Source of the DNA: an uncultured Eubacteriales bacterium
GTDB lineage: Bacteria; Bacillota; Clostridia; Oscillospirales; CAG-272
DNA: 64,000 bases
Reading direction: 5' to 3'
Assembly: GCA_934446065.1 (NCBI GenBank)
Contig: CAKSDP010000005.1
Location: forward strand, 20,764 to 84,763
Below the pieces are notes generated by a model. The model was not told the DNA's origin. It worked only from the letters and a program-made list of their open reading frames with translations, and searched no databases. Positions 55,131-62,997 of this stretch are shown piece by piece (the first letter of the stretch is position 1; each line of letters starts with the position of its first letter). Made by a program: the position numbers and the translations under genes.

Positions 55131-58100
55131 CCCGCTCCCCCTTTCTGCACATCGGATAATATGCGCAGTAATTGCAGGGCGATTTTCCGCCGTGCGACTT
55201 CGGCTCGGCTTCTGCGTGCCCTGCGGCTATGTCCTCGACGATCTTTTTTATTACGTCGCATATGTCAATGTAAAGCTCGGAAAATTTCTTCAGATCGGCG
55301 GTGCCGGTGCCTTCCTTGATCCCGCCTTTTCCGTCGGATTTGACGGGCGCGTATTTTCCTGATATCATGCGGTCCATCGCCTCGATTATCCGCTTGTCCG
55401 ACAGAACGATACCCGTCCGCGATACGTCGGCAAGCGCCTGAACGAAGCCCTCGCCGTCCGGTATCGGGTCATCCGCCGAAGCCTCTCCCGGCCGTGCGCT
55501 GAAATACAGCGCCCCTGCGGGGATGATCTCGCCGTCTCCGGCAAGTGCGTCGCGGAATTTCGACGGCGGGCATTTCCATATGGTGAACAGGTACAGCAGA
55601 AGCTGAAGATTTATGCCCTCGTATATGTCGGCGAGCCTAAATTCCTTAGAGGATGTTTTGTAGTCCACAACACGAACGTACGTGTCGCCGCCGTCGCGCA
55701 TTACGTCGATCCTGTCGATCCTGCCGCGCAGCCGTATCTCCCACCCGTCGGGCAGGATTATCGTTGGCGCGGGGACGGATGAGTCGTCTCTGTATCCCAC
55801 ACCCTGCTCGAATCGCCATGGGCTGAACAGACTCTGTGCGAACTCGAGGCTCAGCGAATGGATGAATACTCCGACACTCGCGCGCAGTCTGCGGAGCAGA
55901 TAGCGCTGGCGCTTTGTCCGTGCGCCGCCGTCCCAAAGACGTTCTGCCTCCGTTTCGCAGATCCTGTCGCAAAGAGCGCGTTCTTCATCCTCGGGCAGGG
56001 GCAGATCCCTGTCCTTCACGGCGCGGAAGAATTTTTCGAGCACGGCATGAATGAATGTTCCGGCATCAGCCGGGTTCAGCCGTGCGATATTGTCCTCGGA
56101 CAGACGCAGAACGAACTGCGAGAAGTATTTGTAGTGGCACGACGAGTATGCCGTCATGGCGCTCTCGCTGAGATTCAGGCGGCCGCCGAATATCTCGTCG
56201 CTGTCGGCGCGGCTGAACTGCTCCGCAGATGCGTCGGAGGCTTCGGCATATTCCGGGAATATCATTCGCGCAGCGGCGCCGCCCGCGCCTGCGGAATATG
56301 CAAGCGTTCTGACGTCGCGCTCGTTCCACGCGCTCATTTCCGGATCGTTGGGGCTGAAGGTGTATTCCGGTATATCGCTGAATAGCTCGCGCAGGCGAAG
56401 TACGCCGAGTGACGGACGGCACACGTCTCCGCCCGATGTCTCCGGCACGATCACCGTGACACTTTCGGAAGCTGCACACACAGCCTTGTAAAACCAGAAC
56501 AGCTCCTCGCCGATCGCCCGCTTTCCGCCCGCCGCAAGCTCAATGCCGCAGCCCTCAAGCATGATCCGCTCGCTCTCGGAGAGGATGCCGCCGTCTGTTG
56601 CGGACGCGGGAAACTCGCCCTCGACTGCCCCGAGTACGATCACGTGACGTACATCGTCAAGGCGAAGCATATCGGCAGAGCCGAAGTTTACGACGTCAAT
56701 GCCCGTCGGGATCGTTCCGACGTCGGTCGCGCCGATGATCTGAGCCATCATGAACGTAAAGCTTTCGGCATCTCCTGCGGCGTCCGGAATGGTCTGCGCG
56801 AGCGTGTCGAGCGCCTGCATCAGTGCATCCCACATACGCAGGCTTTCCGCCGCCTGCGTTTCAAACCCGAGCGATCTCAGCCGCGCGGCAAGAGATGCCG
56901 CCCCGGCGGGAATATCGAGATCGCAGAGCAGCCGATACAGAGCCGTCGCAACGTCGCGGCTCGCGGCGATCCCGCCCGAGAATACCTCGGAGAATGCGGA
57001 AAGCGGGCGTGCCAGCGTGCGGCGAACGGTGTTCACCGCTTCAAGTGCAGCTGCGGCTGAGTCGGTGCGCGCCGCCCCGTACCCGTTCGGATTCATGCAC
57101 CAATCCTCGTCGTCGAGAAATGCATGGCGACCGCGCAGCCGCCACGTCTCCGCATATTTTTCAAAAAGACAGCACGCTTCCGTGTCGAGCGGAAGAAGTC
57201 CGGTCTTTGTTATCGCAATAATGTCCTCGCGCCTGTACCCGAGCGAGACCGCGCGCAGCGCCGACATCACGAGAGTCGCCGCGGGTGAGTCGGACAGTCT
57301 GCCCCTGCGTGAGGTGTAGAGCGGAATGCCCTTTGCCGCGAACACGGTGTCGGTTATTCCCGACAGGGTGTCGGCACTCCGCGCAATGACGGCGATCGAG
57401 CCGTAGCGCTCGCCCAAGTGAACAAGCTCGGACACACGGGCAGCCGCCGCGCAGGCTTCGGAATATCTGTCGGCACAGCCGACGATCCTCAGCGACTGTG
57501 CGTCACGCGCGTCCTTGGCATCTGACACAGCGGCGCTGTTGTTCCACAGGTTTTCCTCAAGCACCGCAAGTCTGCGACACGATGCGCGGTGATTTTCGAC
57601 AAGACGCTCTATCTCCGCGCCGCCGTATTCTTCGGCGATCCGCGAGAGCTTCATAAAATTCTCGCGTATGTGCGAGAGATGCGGCGCGTCCTTTTCCTCG
57701 GGCAGGCAGGGAATCGTCACCGTGACATTTTCGGCATCTCGCATAGCCGCGCGTATCATGTCGAGCTGAGCCGGCGTAAAGGAGTAGAAGCTGTCGATAT
57801 AGACATCGGCGCCCGCAAAAAAAAGGTGCTCCGAAACTGCCTTTGCCGTGTGCTCGGGCATATCGTCGCTGTCGCTGAAGCTCGAGTGAAGCAGCTCCTC
57901 ATACGCCGAAAAGATCACCGACAGATCGGATAGTTTGTCGGACAAAAGGGATGCGGCGCGATCCCCGTCCTCCGCAAGCTCGCGTGCCGCAGATTCAAGC
58001 ACTGCCGGCGTCACGCGGTACGTGTGCAGCTCTTTCACCGTCTGCATCAGCGACGGCACAAGCTTTTCCGTCCGCACCGATGAGTAATACGAAAGATTTC

Positions 58101-58392
58101 CCCTGACTGAATTCAGCGCCGCCCACATGAGCAGCCGAAGCGAAGCCTTGCCGGCGATGTTCGTGAAGAATCCGCCGTATTCTCGCGCCGTCCGGTTGAA
58201 AAGTCTTGTAAACGTCAGAACCTCAAGCCGCAGATTTGCCGCAGGCTCAAGCTCGGCGGCGCACCGCCTTTCCCATGCGACCGCCTGCTGCTCCGGTACG
58301 ATCAGGAATATACGATCCCCGCCGCCGCGCAGCATCTCCAGTATGCGTGTGCTTTTTCCGCTGCCCGCTCTGCCGCATATAAAACGTATCAT
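55123..58392 (-). CDS. addB: ATP-dependent helicase/nuclease subunit B (AddB)
   Basis: A 1089-residue partner of AddA. It has a Walker A CGRAGSGKSTRIL at the N-terminus, an inactivated UvrD-like helicase core used to recognise recombination hot spots, and a C-terminal nuclease domain with RVVDYKTSSKEF. Fe-S cluster ligands are one Cys in SSCHYKYF and three in CNYCAYYPMC, the AddB-specific arrangement. GGAG precedes the ATG. A promoter is at 58425-58453. Confidence 0.95.
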   Translation of the reverse strand: MIRFICGRAGSGKSTRILEMLRGGGDRIFLIVPEQQAVAWERRCAAELEPAANLRLEVLTFTRLFNRTAREYGGFFTNIAGKASLRLLMWAALNSVRGNLSYYSSVRTEKLVPSLMQTVKELHTYRVTPAVLESAARELAEDGDRAASLLSDKLSDLSVIFSAYEELLHSSFSDSDDMPEHTAKAVSEHLFFAGADVYIDSFYSFTPAQLDMIRAAMRDAENVTVTIPCLPEEKDAPHLSHIRENFMKLSRIAEEYGGAEIERLVENHRASCRRLAVLEENLWNNSAAVSDAKDARDAQSLRIVGCADRYSEACAAAARVSELVHLGERYGSIAVIARSADTLSGITDTVFAAKGIPLYTSRRGRLSDSPAATLVMSALRAVSLGYRREDIIAITKTGLLPLDTEACCLFEKYAETWRLRGRHAFLDDEDWCMNPNGYGAARTDSAAAALEAVNTVRRTLARPLSAFSEVFSGGIAASRDVATALYRLLCDLDIPAGAASLAARLRSLGFETQAAESLRMWDALMQALDTLAQTIPDAAGDAESFTFMMAQIIGATDVGTIPTGIDVVNFGSADMLRLDDVRHVIVLGAVEGEFPASATDGGILSESERIMLEGCGIELAAGGKRAIGEELFWFYKAVCAASESVTVIVPETSGGDVCRPSLGVLRLRELFSDIPEYTFSPNDPEMSAWNERDVRTLAYSAGAGGAAARMIFPEYAEASDASAEQFSRADSDEIFGGRLNLSESAMTAYSSCHYKYFSQFVLRLSEDNIARLNPADAGTFIHAVLEKFFRAVKDRDLPLPEDEERALCDRICETEAERLWDGGARTKRQRYLLRRLRASVGVFIHSLSLEFAQSLFSPWRFEQGVGYRDDSSVPAPTIILPDGWEIRLRGRIDRIDVMRDGGDTYVRVVDYKTSSKEFRLADIYEGINLQLLLYLFTIWKCPPSKFRDALAGDGEIIPAGALYFSARPGEASADDPIPDGEGFVQALADVSRTGIVLSDKRIIEAMDRMISGKYAPVKSDGKGGIKEGTGTADLKKFSELYIDICDVIKKIVEDIAAGHAEAEPKSHGGKSPCNYCAYYPMCRKGERDG

Positions 58393-58424
58393 CGGAAGAC
58401 ATCTCCTTTCTTTCGGTCACTCTG

Positions 58425-58453
58425 ATTTTACCACAAATCCTGGCGTATTTCAA
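58425..58453 (-). promoter_or_regulatory. Promoter of addBA
   Basis: On the - strand TTGAAA (58448-58453), 17 bases, TAAAAT (58425-58430). It starts directly after the abrB-type terminator. Confidence 0.65.
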
Positions 58454-58460
58454 CAAAAAA

Positions 58461-58484
58461 ACAGGGTGCCGCACGGCATCCTGT
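58461..58484 (-). terminator. Terminator after the AbrB-type gene
   Basis: Stem ACAGGGTGCCG/CGGCATCCTGT (one G-T pair). On the - strand it is followed by seven T residues. Confidence 0.8.
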
Positions 58485-58526
58485 CTTTGTAATAATTTTA
58501 TCTCTGCGGAATATAATCTTTTGAGA

Positions 58527-58778
58527 TTATTCGGACTTGCCTTCCTTGATTGCAGCAAGGCACTTGCGGCAGATGCGCTTCTCCTTGAAGAAGGTGACAT
58601 CCTCTGCGTCGCCGCAGAAAATGCAGCAAGGCTCGTACTTCTTCAGGATGACTCTGTCCTTCTCAACGAAGATCTCAACGCCGTCTTTGTCCTCCAGCTC
58701 GAGCCTGCGACGCACCTCAATCGGCAGAACGACACGACCGAGTCTGTCGATTCTACGTACAATTCCAATAGACTTCAT
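58527..58778 (-). CDS. AbrB-family transition-state regulator with a C-terminal zinc knuckle
   Basis: An 83-residue DNA-binding protein. The N-terminal swapped-hairpin AbrB domain is MKSIGIVRRIDRLGRVVLPIEVRRRL followed by VEIFVEKDRVILKKYEP. The C-terminal 30 residues hold CIFCG and CRKC, two CxxC pairs that would bind one zinc, as in the clostridial AbrB/SpoVT-like regulators. Dimers bind AT-rich promoters and control transition-phase and sporulation genes. The ATG at 58778 has GGGGG 8 bases upstream. The gene is divergent from spmA, so it may regulate it. Confidence 0.92.
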   Translation of the reverse strand: MKSIGIVRRIDRLGRVVLPIEVRRRLELEDKDGVEIFVEKDRVILKKYEPCCIFCGDAEDVTFFKEKRICRKCLAAIKEGKSE

Positions 58779-58850
58779 ATGTTTTACCCCCAAAATATAT
58801 TCGAAGAACAGGGAACTGCATGCTTCCCCGTTAATCGCTTTTTATACCTC

Positions 58851-58879
58851 ATTTTACCATTGTTTTTGGCGCTTGTCAA
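58851..58879 (-). promoter_or_regulatory. Promoter of the AbrB-type gene
   Basis: On the - strand TTGACA (58874-58879), 17 bases, TAAAAT (58851-58856). A leader of about 70 bases follows. Confidence 0.75.
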
Positions 58880-58979
58880 TAGTATTTTTGCAAAAGAAAT
58901 CATTATTCTGCTTTTTCCGCGTTTTAGACTACGTTTTGCAGGGATAACTCGGTATTTTTAGGGAAGGATGAACGATTTT

Positions 58980-59558
58980 ATGATAGGCAAATGCTTTTTT
59001 GTGCTCTGTGCGCTGTCGCTTGTCTTCGGCGCCGCGTGCGGAAATATTACCGAGGTGTCAAATGCCGCGCTCGACGGAGCTGCTGCATCAGTTGAGCTGA
59101 CGCTGACTCTCGTCGGGAATATGTGCCTGTGGTGCGGGATCATGGAGGTTCTGCGCCGCGCCGGAGCGATACGCCTGCTCAGCCGTATGCTTTCGCCACT
59201 GCTCAGGCGCATTTTTCCCGATGCGTGGCGAAAGGGAACCGCCTCGGACGAGATGACGACCGCTCTTTGCGCCAATATGCTCGGCATTGCAAATGCCGCA
59301 ACACCGCTTGCGCTCGAGGCAATGGCGAAGCTGGATGCCGAAAATTCCGTTCCGGAGCGGGCGACGGACGATATGGTGACGTTTGCCGTCCTCGGCGCAT
59401 CGTCGGTCAATCTTTTGCCGACAACACTTGTCGCATTGAGACGGAGCGCGGGTTCTGCCGCACCGTTCAGAATAATAGTTCCTATATGGATCTGTTCGGC
59501 GACGTGCGCCGCTATTGGCGTGATTTTGTCGAAGCTTTGTGCAAAAACTGTGAAATAG
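58980..59558 (+). CDS. spmA: Spore maturation protein SpmA
   Basis: A 192-residue membrane protein with the nucleoside-recognition/Gate domain. SpmA with SpmB is needed to dehydrate the spore core; the transported solute is not settled. Conserved parts: MCLWCGIMEVLRRAG, the LCANMLGIANAATPLALEAM core, and FAVLGASSVNLLPTTLVALR. The ATG at 58980 has GGGAAGG 12 bases upstream. An ATG at 58968 is in frame but lies on the RBS itself, so it is unlikely. spmB follows. Confidence 0.93.
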   Translation: MIGKCFFVLCALSLVFGAACGNITEVSNAALDGAAASVELTLTLVGNMCLWCGIMEVLRRAGAIRLLSRMLSPLLRRIFPDAWRKGTASDEMTTALCANMLGIANAATPLALEAMAKLDAENSVPERATDDMVTFAVLGASSVNLLPTTLVALRRSAGSAAPFRIIVPIWICSATCAAIGVILSKLCAKTVK

Positions 59559-59559
59559 A

Positions 59560-59591
59560 CAAATGCATAATATTTATACGCAAATGCATAA
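59560..59591 (+). repeat. Direct repeat between spmA and spmB
   Basis: CAAATGCATAA occurs twice (59560-59570 and 59581-59591), 21 bases apart, with ATGCAT palindromes in each. The spacing is two helical turns. Confidence 0.6.
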
Positions 59592-59603
59592 AACGGAGTG
59601 CGT

Positions 59604-60128
59604 ATGATCGAAAAAATGTCGTCGTTTGTGATCCCGATAATAATAGTTCTGAGCGCAACGTTTATGCTGTCGGGAAAGCACGATTATTTCGGGGATTTTT
59701 GCAGCGGCGCAAAGTTCGGGCTTAAAACCTGCGTCGGACTGTTGCCCTCGCTTTGCGCTATCATGGTCGCCCTGCGGATGTTTGCCGCATCCGGCGCGCT
59801 TGAAATTACAACAAATGCCATAGCCCCGCTCGGCGAGAGGATAGGCGTCCCCGCCGACCTGTTTCCGCTGCTCGTAACCCGACCCATCTCCGGCGCCGCG
59901 TCAAACGGGGCATTCGTTTCGCTTATGGAATCGCTCGGACCGGACAGCTTCCCCTCGCTTTGTGCGGCGGTGCTGATGGGCAGTTCGGATACGCTGATCT
60001 ACGTCATAGCCGTGTATTTTTCGGGTACATCTGTGAAGCGAACAAGACATACACTGCCTGTCGCCGCAACGGTAATGCTGTTTTGCGTGTTCTTTTCGTG
60101 TTTGCTTTGCCGCCTATTTTTCGCGTAA
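59604..60128 (+). CDS. spmB: Spore maturation protein SpmB
   Basis: A 174-residue membrane protein, the Gate-domain partner of SpmA. Conserved: FGLKTCVGLLPSLCAIMVALRMFAASGAL, VPADLFPLLVTRPISGAASNGAF, and LMGSSDTLIYVIAVYFSGTSVKRTRHTL. The ATG at 59604 has GGAG 5 bases upstream; a GTG two codons earlier is in frame but overlaps it. No terminator was seen directly after it. Confidence 0.93.
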   Translation: MIEKMSSFVIPIIIVLSATFMLSGKHDYFGDFCSGAKFGLKTCVGLLPSLCAIMVALRMFAASGALEITTNAIAPLGERIGVPADLFPLLVTRPISGAASNGAFVSLMESLGPDSFPSLCAAVLMGSSDTLIYVIAVYFSGTSVKRTRHTLPVAATVMLFCVFFSCLLCRLFFA

Positions 60129-60164
60129 CCATTCCGAAAGTGTGCAGGCGAAAAGCGTTTTGTA

Positions 60165-60193
60165 TTGACAATGCGTGTTTTCTTTGATATAAT
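60165..60193 (+). promoter_or_regulatory. Perfect consensus sigma-A promoter with no protein gene after it
   Basis: TTGACA (60165-60170), exactly 17 bases, TATAAT (60188-60193). This is the strongest promoter in the window. The next 440 bases hold no plausible protein gene but do hold a folded GC-rich segment, a tRNA-like half and tRNA-Pro. Confidence 0.8.
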
Positions 60194-60199
60194 ACAAAG

Positions 60200-60443
60200 G
60201 TAGTGCTTGCAGAATAAGAATTTGGCGATAACACGGCAAAAACGCAGCAAAACACAACTTAGTCAAGTGCGGAATATGCGCATGCGATTGCCTAAAATGT
60301 GCTTTGGGTGAGCGAGGGGACCGCCGCCGGTGGCGGAGCAAGGGAGCCGAGCGAATCGCAGCGGTCGAAACATCGAGCCGATAGGCGGAAGGATGTTTCG
60401 GAAACCGCAAGAGGGCGAGCAAAGCAGAGCGAAAAAATAATAA
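60200..60443 (+). ncRNA. Candidate structured RNA or tRNA leader
   Basis: This stretch starts about where the consensus promoter would initiate. It contains five GAGCRA motifs (60310, 60336, 60349, 60417, 60427). It has a hairpin 60321-60336 (CCGCC/GGCGG) and a long stem 60361-60374 with 60392-60408 (GCGGT-CGAAACATC pairing GATGTTTCG-gaa-ACCGC). I do not recognise it as 6S, SRP, RNase P or tmRNA. It may be a stable RNA of its own or the 5' leader of the tRNA transcript. The 3' end is not defined. Confidence 0.4.
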
Positions 60444-60485
60444 CGAGATGTGGCGCAGTTGGTAGCGCGCTTGCTTTGGGAGCAT
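60444..60485 (+). pseudogene. 5' half of a second tRNA-Pro(UGG), 3' half missing
   Basis: The segment has acceptor 5' strand CGAGATG, D arm GCGC-loop-GCGC and an anticodon loop TTTGGGA (UGG). It matches a tRNA-Pro up to the start of the 3' anticodon strand (GCA). After that the sequence diverges: the stem is broken, a UUCG hairpin (ACGGTG/CACCGT) replaces the T arm, and no matching acceptor 3' strand (CATCTCG) follows. It looks like a tRNA cut at its anticodon stem, a known crossover point of tRNA-targeting integrases. Confidence 0.65.
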
Positions 60486-60586
60486 AGACGGTGTTCGCAC
60501 CGTGCAAAAGCGAAAACCGCCGAAAACCCTTCAACCGTGCGGATTTCGGGCGTTTCGGAAAATGATAAAAGGCAGTCAAAACTGTG

Positions 60587-60619
60587 TTTGACCACAGATT
60601 TGACCACCTACACGACCAC
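60587..60619 (+). repeat. Three 12-bp-period repeats
   Basis: TTTGACCAC at 60587 and 60599, and the diverged CACGACCAC at 60611, phased at exactly 12 bases. They lie just before tRNA-Pro. The rest of 60129-60633 holds the promoter, structured segment and tRNA half listed separately. Confidence 0.6.
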
Positions 60620-60633
60620 AATTTAATAACTAT

Positions 60634-60709
60634 CGGGGTGTAGCGCAGTTGATAGCGCGGGTGATTTGGGTTCATCAGGCCGCGGGTTTGAGTCCCGCCA
60701 CTCCGACCA
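60634..60709 (+). tRNA. tRNA-Pro (anticodon UGG)
   Basis: A complete 76-base cloverleaf. The acceptor stem is CGGGGTG/CACTCCG with the C1-G72 and A73 typical of bacterial tRNA-Pro, the D arm is GCGC/GCGC, and the anticodon stem is GGTGA/TCATC. The loop TTTGGGT gives UGG, the T arm is GCGGG/CCCGC with loop TTTGAGT, and CCA is encoded at 60707-60709. It reads codon CCA and, with modified U34, other Pro codons. The base composition changes sharply right after it. Confidence 0.95.
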
Positions 60710-60752
60710 AAAACGGGACTGTCTAACAAAAAAGTTTGACAATCCCGTTTTT
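60708..60752. terminator. Terminator between tRNA-Pro and the FRG gene
   Basis: AAAAACGGGA-C-TGTC pairs with GACA-A-TCCCGTTTTT, giving T runs on both strands. Its right arm overlaps the FRG stop codon. Confidence 0.75.
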
Positions 60753-61893
60753 ATTGTTTTAAGTCGGCTATTATTCCGTCGGGCAATATTTTATCATATT
60801 TTGTGTTAATTCGAGATCCTTCTTGTCGTGCAAGTAATATTTTATATCCCTGATCAATTTTCTCATTAGGGAAAAAGTTTTCCATGCTAATTAATTCTCC
60901 ATTACCAAGCATTTTCTTAGCCAAATCAATATCCATTCTAACTACGCATGCAATTCTTTCGTCAAAATCATAACTATTTTCTTTTCCTCTAACAATCCAG
61001 CCGTGCTGTGCACAAGGTCTTAAAAAATTCGAAGGTAAGGCCTTCCTTAAATCTACAGTATACGAATTTTCAGCTATGTAAAGTCCATTCACCTGAGGTA
61101 CATTTGTATCTGCAACAAACAAAAACAAAAAAAGATGATCTGTATTTTGCATATGAATTATATAATCGTTTTTTGCCTTTATGTTCTCACATTGACGTTC
61201 CCAAGTAGCTAGAATTCGCTTATACTTTGTTGCAATACACCTTTCTACTAAAACATCAAAAGGAATATCACCTTTTTCTGCACACTCTCGTAGCTCCTCA
61301 ATTTTTGAATCATCAAGAGATATTTCTGTTTTTTTAGGCTTCTTAGGAGCATTTATTGTTTTTACAAAGTCACTTTCTTTTACATATTCTTTATCTTTTT
61401 CGCCTTGCATACCATTGTTCCGCAAATAATATGTTTTTTCAACTTCATCCCAATGATATAATCCGAACCACAATGCAGTCCAATGATTATCAACAAAATC
61501 GACACAATATGTTTTCGCACCATAATGTTGGAACGCTGCTTCAGTGATAATTTTTTGATATATTTCCCAGCCATTAACATTGCTGTTTCTAAGTCCTAAA
61601 AATTTTCTAAAGGCATCATCTTTAATAGCTGATGCGATTGCTGTCCTCAACTTTCTATCATTAGAAGTTTTGTTGCCAATATCATGCTTTATACTCGGTA
61701 TTACATGCGGATAGAGTTTACATTGTCCCCGATACAAAACTGTTCCATTCCCAGAATTTATATGTTTTACATAACCAACCAATTGATTCAACGAATGCAT
61801 ACTAGGAACATCATAAATGGGAATTTTAGAATCCCCCCAAGTACCAATAAAAATCGCCTTTTGCAAATCTGCCGCTTTTGGATATACAACCAT
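60751..61893 (-). CDS. FRG-domain protein
   Basis: A 380-residue protein with an FRG domain in its first half: the TVLYRGQCKLYPHVIPSI motif (F/Y-RGQ) at about 52-70, and EAAFQHYGAKTYCVDFVDNHWTALWFGLYHW at about 128-160, matching the family's ArHyG-x-T-x-LDwT-x-n-x-xALwFA pattern. FRG proteins are abundant next to mobile DNA and in defence islands; their biochemical role is not established. A Lys-rich middle (about 190-205) leads to a second, unassigned part. The ATG at 61893 is preferred over 61899, since GGAG then lies 7 bases upstream. AT-rich, unlike DNA before 60.7 kb. Confidence 0.88.
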   Translation of the reverse strand: MVVYPKAADLQKAIFIGTWGDSKIPIYDVPSMHSLNQLVGYVKHINSGNGTVLYRGQCKLYPHVIPSIKHDIGNKTSNDRKLRTAIASAIKDDAFRKFLGLRNSNVNGWEIYQKIITEAAFQHYGAKTYCVDFVDNHWTALWFGLYHWDEVEKTYYLRNNGMQGEKDKEYVKESDFVKTINAPKKPKKTEISLDDSKIEELRECAEKGDIPFDVLVERCIATKYKRILATWERQCENIKAKNDYIIHMQNTDHLFLFLFVADTNVPQVNGLYIAENSYTVDLRKALPSNFLRPCAQHGWIVRGKENSYDFDERIACVVRMDIDLAKKMLGNGELISMENFFPNEKIDQGYKILLARQEGSRINTKYDKILPDGIIADLKQ

Positions 61894-61968
61894 TTTCATT
61901 CTCCTGCCATTTCAATTACTTTTCTTTGTTTACTGCGGGTCAAATATAGAGCCTTGCCATTCTGTCAC

Positions 61969-62211
61969 TTATTTTCGATGTTTGTTATAAAAATCAATCA
62001 TCATCTGTTCTATGACTTCAAAATCAAATGTTGGTACAGGACAGTGATTACTTTTGGACATTCTCCCGCCGATGTTATGTCCAGCGGCGGTTAATGCCCA
62101 ATCACCGAACTTGTCCTTTACGACCAAGCCCATATCCTTCCACATTCCATACACCCATTTAGTACTCATGCCGACCGCGCGTCCCACAAATCTCGCAGAC
62201 ATTCTACTCAT
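61969..62211 (-). CDS. Small HTH-like protein of unknown function
   Basis: An 80-residue protein. Residues about 4-45 (MSARFVGRAVGMSTKWVYGMWKDMGLV) look like a helix-turn-helix followed by a short wing and a GDWALTAAG segment, similar in style to phage antirepressor-type DNA-binding tails. This is inference; I do not recognise the family. The C-terminal part, CPVPTFDFEVIEQMMIDFYNKHRK, would be a helix. The ATG at 62211 has TGGAGG 8 bases upstream. It sits 14 bases after the zinc-ribbon gene and 75 bases before the FRG gene, in the same orientation. Confidence 0.8.
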   Translation of the reverse strand: MSRMSARFVGRAVGMSTKWVYGMWKDMGLVVKDKFGDWALTAAGHNIGGRMSKSNHCPVPTFDFEVIEQMMIDFYNKHRK

Positions 62212-62225
62212 AGATAAGCCTCCAA

Positions 62226-62981
62226 TCAATCATCATCATTGGGAAGATACCAACCATGTTCTCTATGAGGAAGTTTGAGCGGGAATCGGCTAGCTATGGT
62301 ATTAACCACATCAATCCGCTTAAGGTCAAGCTGTAAATATTCGTCTGAATCGTAGTCCATATCGCCCAACGCAGAGCACATCTCGTCTTCTGCGGAACGA
62401 AGCTCGTCTTCGGAAGCGGAAGCCATCCAAGAATCGGTTATATGTGAAAATTTCATATCAGTTCCTCCTTCATCCTCCTCATTAGGTCGGGGTGTATAAT
62501 CAGTCGTTTCGTATTCATTATCAGTTGCTGATGCCACACCGGTAACGACAGCAACTCCAGCCACTACTTTTAGCCACTCCTTTGCCTTTTCGAGACGGGC
62601 TTGTCTGCAATCCGAGCAAAGAGTAGCATTCGGGTTAGGAAGAACCTTTCCGCAGTCCGAGCAAATACCTTTAATATTGTTGAATGTGGTATCGTTCTCG
62701 TATCCACAATTACGACAAATATGTTTTGCTGATTTTTTATTAAAACCTTCTTGGTTGTTGAGGTAAGCTTCACACTCATCACAAAACCAAAAGACACAGT
62801 CGTTCAGAAAATACTGTTCAGAGAAATGATAGCCACAATCCTCGCAAGTCCACAACGACTTCTTTTTATTGAAAGTCATTTTACCGCTTTTGCAGGCAGG
62901 GCAAAACATACACTTCTTAATGTTCTTAATATAGAAATATGATGCTCGATCACCCAGGCTGATTTTCTTTTTTGTTCCCAT
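62226..62981 (-). CDS. Multi-zinc-ribbon protein of unknown function
   Basis: A 251-residue protein with six CxxC pairs in the first 125 residues (CPAC, CEDC, CDEC, CRNC, CSDC, CSDC), enough for three zinc ribbons. A short hydrophobic stretch (WLKVVAGVAVVTGVASA, about 136-152) may touch or cross the membrane. The last 75 residues are acidic (SASEDELRSAEDEMCSALGD). I do not know a function. The ATG at 62981 has AAAGGAGG 8 bases upstream, and an earlier in-frame ATG lies inside the MerR gene end. It is the second gene of the island operon. Confidence 0.82.
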   Translation of the reverse strand: MGTKKKISLGDRASYFYIKNIKKCMFCPACKSGKMTFNKKKSLWTCEDCGYHFSEQYFLNDCVFWFCDECEAYLNNQEGFNKKSAKHICRNCGYENDTTFNNIKGICSDCGKVLPNPNATLCSDCRQARLEKAKEWLKVVAGVAVVTGVASATDNEYETTDYTPRPNEEDEGGTDMKFSHITDSWMASASEDELRSAEDEMCSALGDMDYDSDEYLQLDLKRIDVVNTIASRFPLKLPHREHGWYLPNDDD

Positions 62982-62997
62982 TGAACTTTCCTCCTTT

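Noticed and set aside
60200..60443. Known 6S, SRP, tmRNA or RNase P RNA
   Set aside because: Their conserved core sequences are not present in this segment.
60299..60487. 62-codon + strand frame across the structured region
   Set aside because: No RBS, Arg/Ala/Gly-rich translation of palindromic GC-rich DNA, and it runs into the tRNA half; not a protein gene.
60292..60729. 145-codon - strand frame across both tRNA segments
   Set aside because: It is antisense to an intact tRNA and to the structured region; no RBS and no family pattern.
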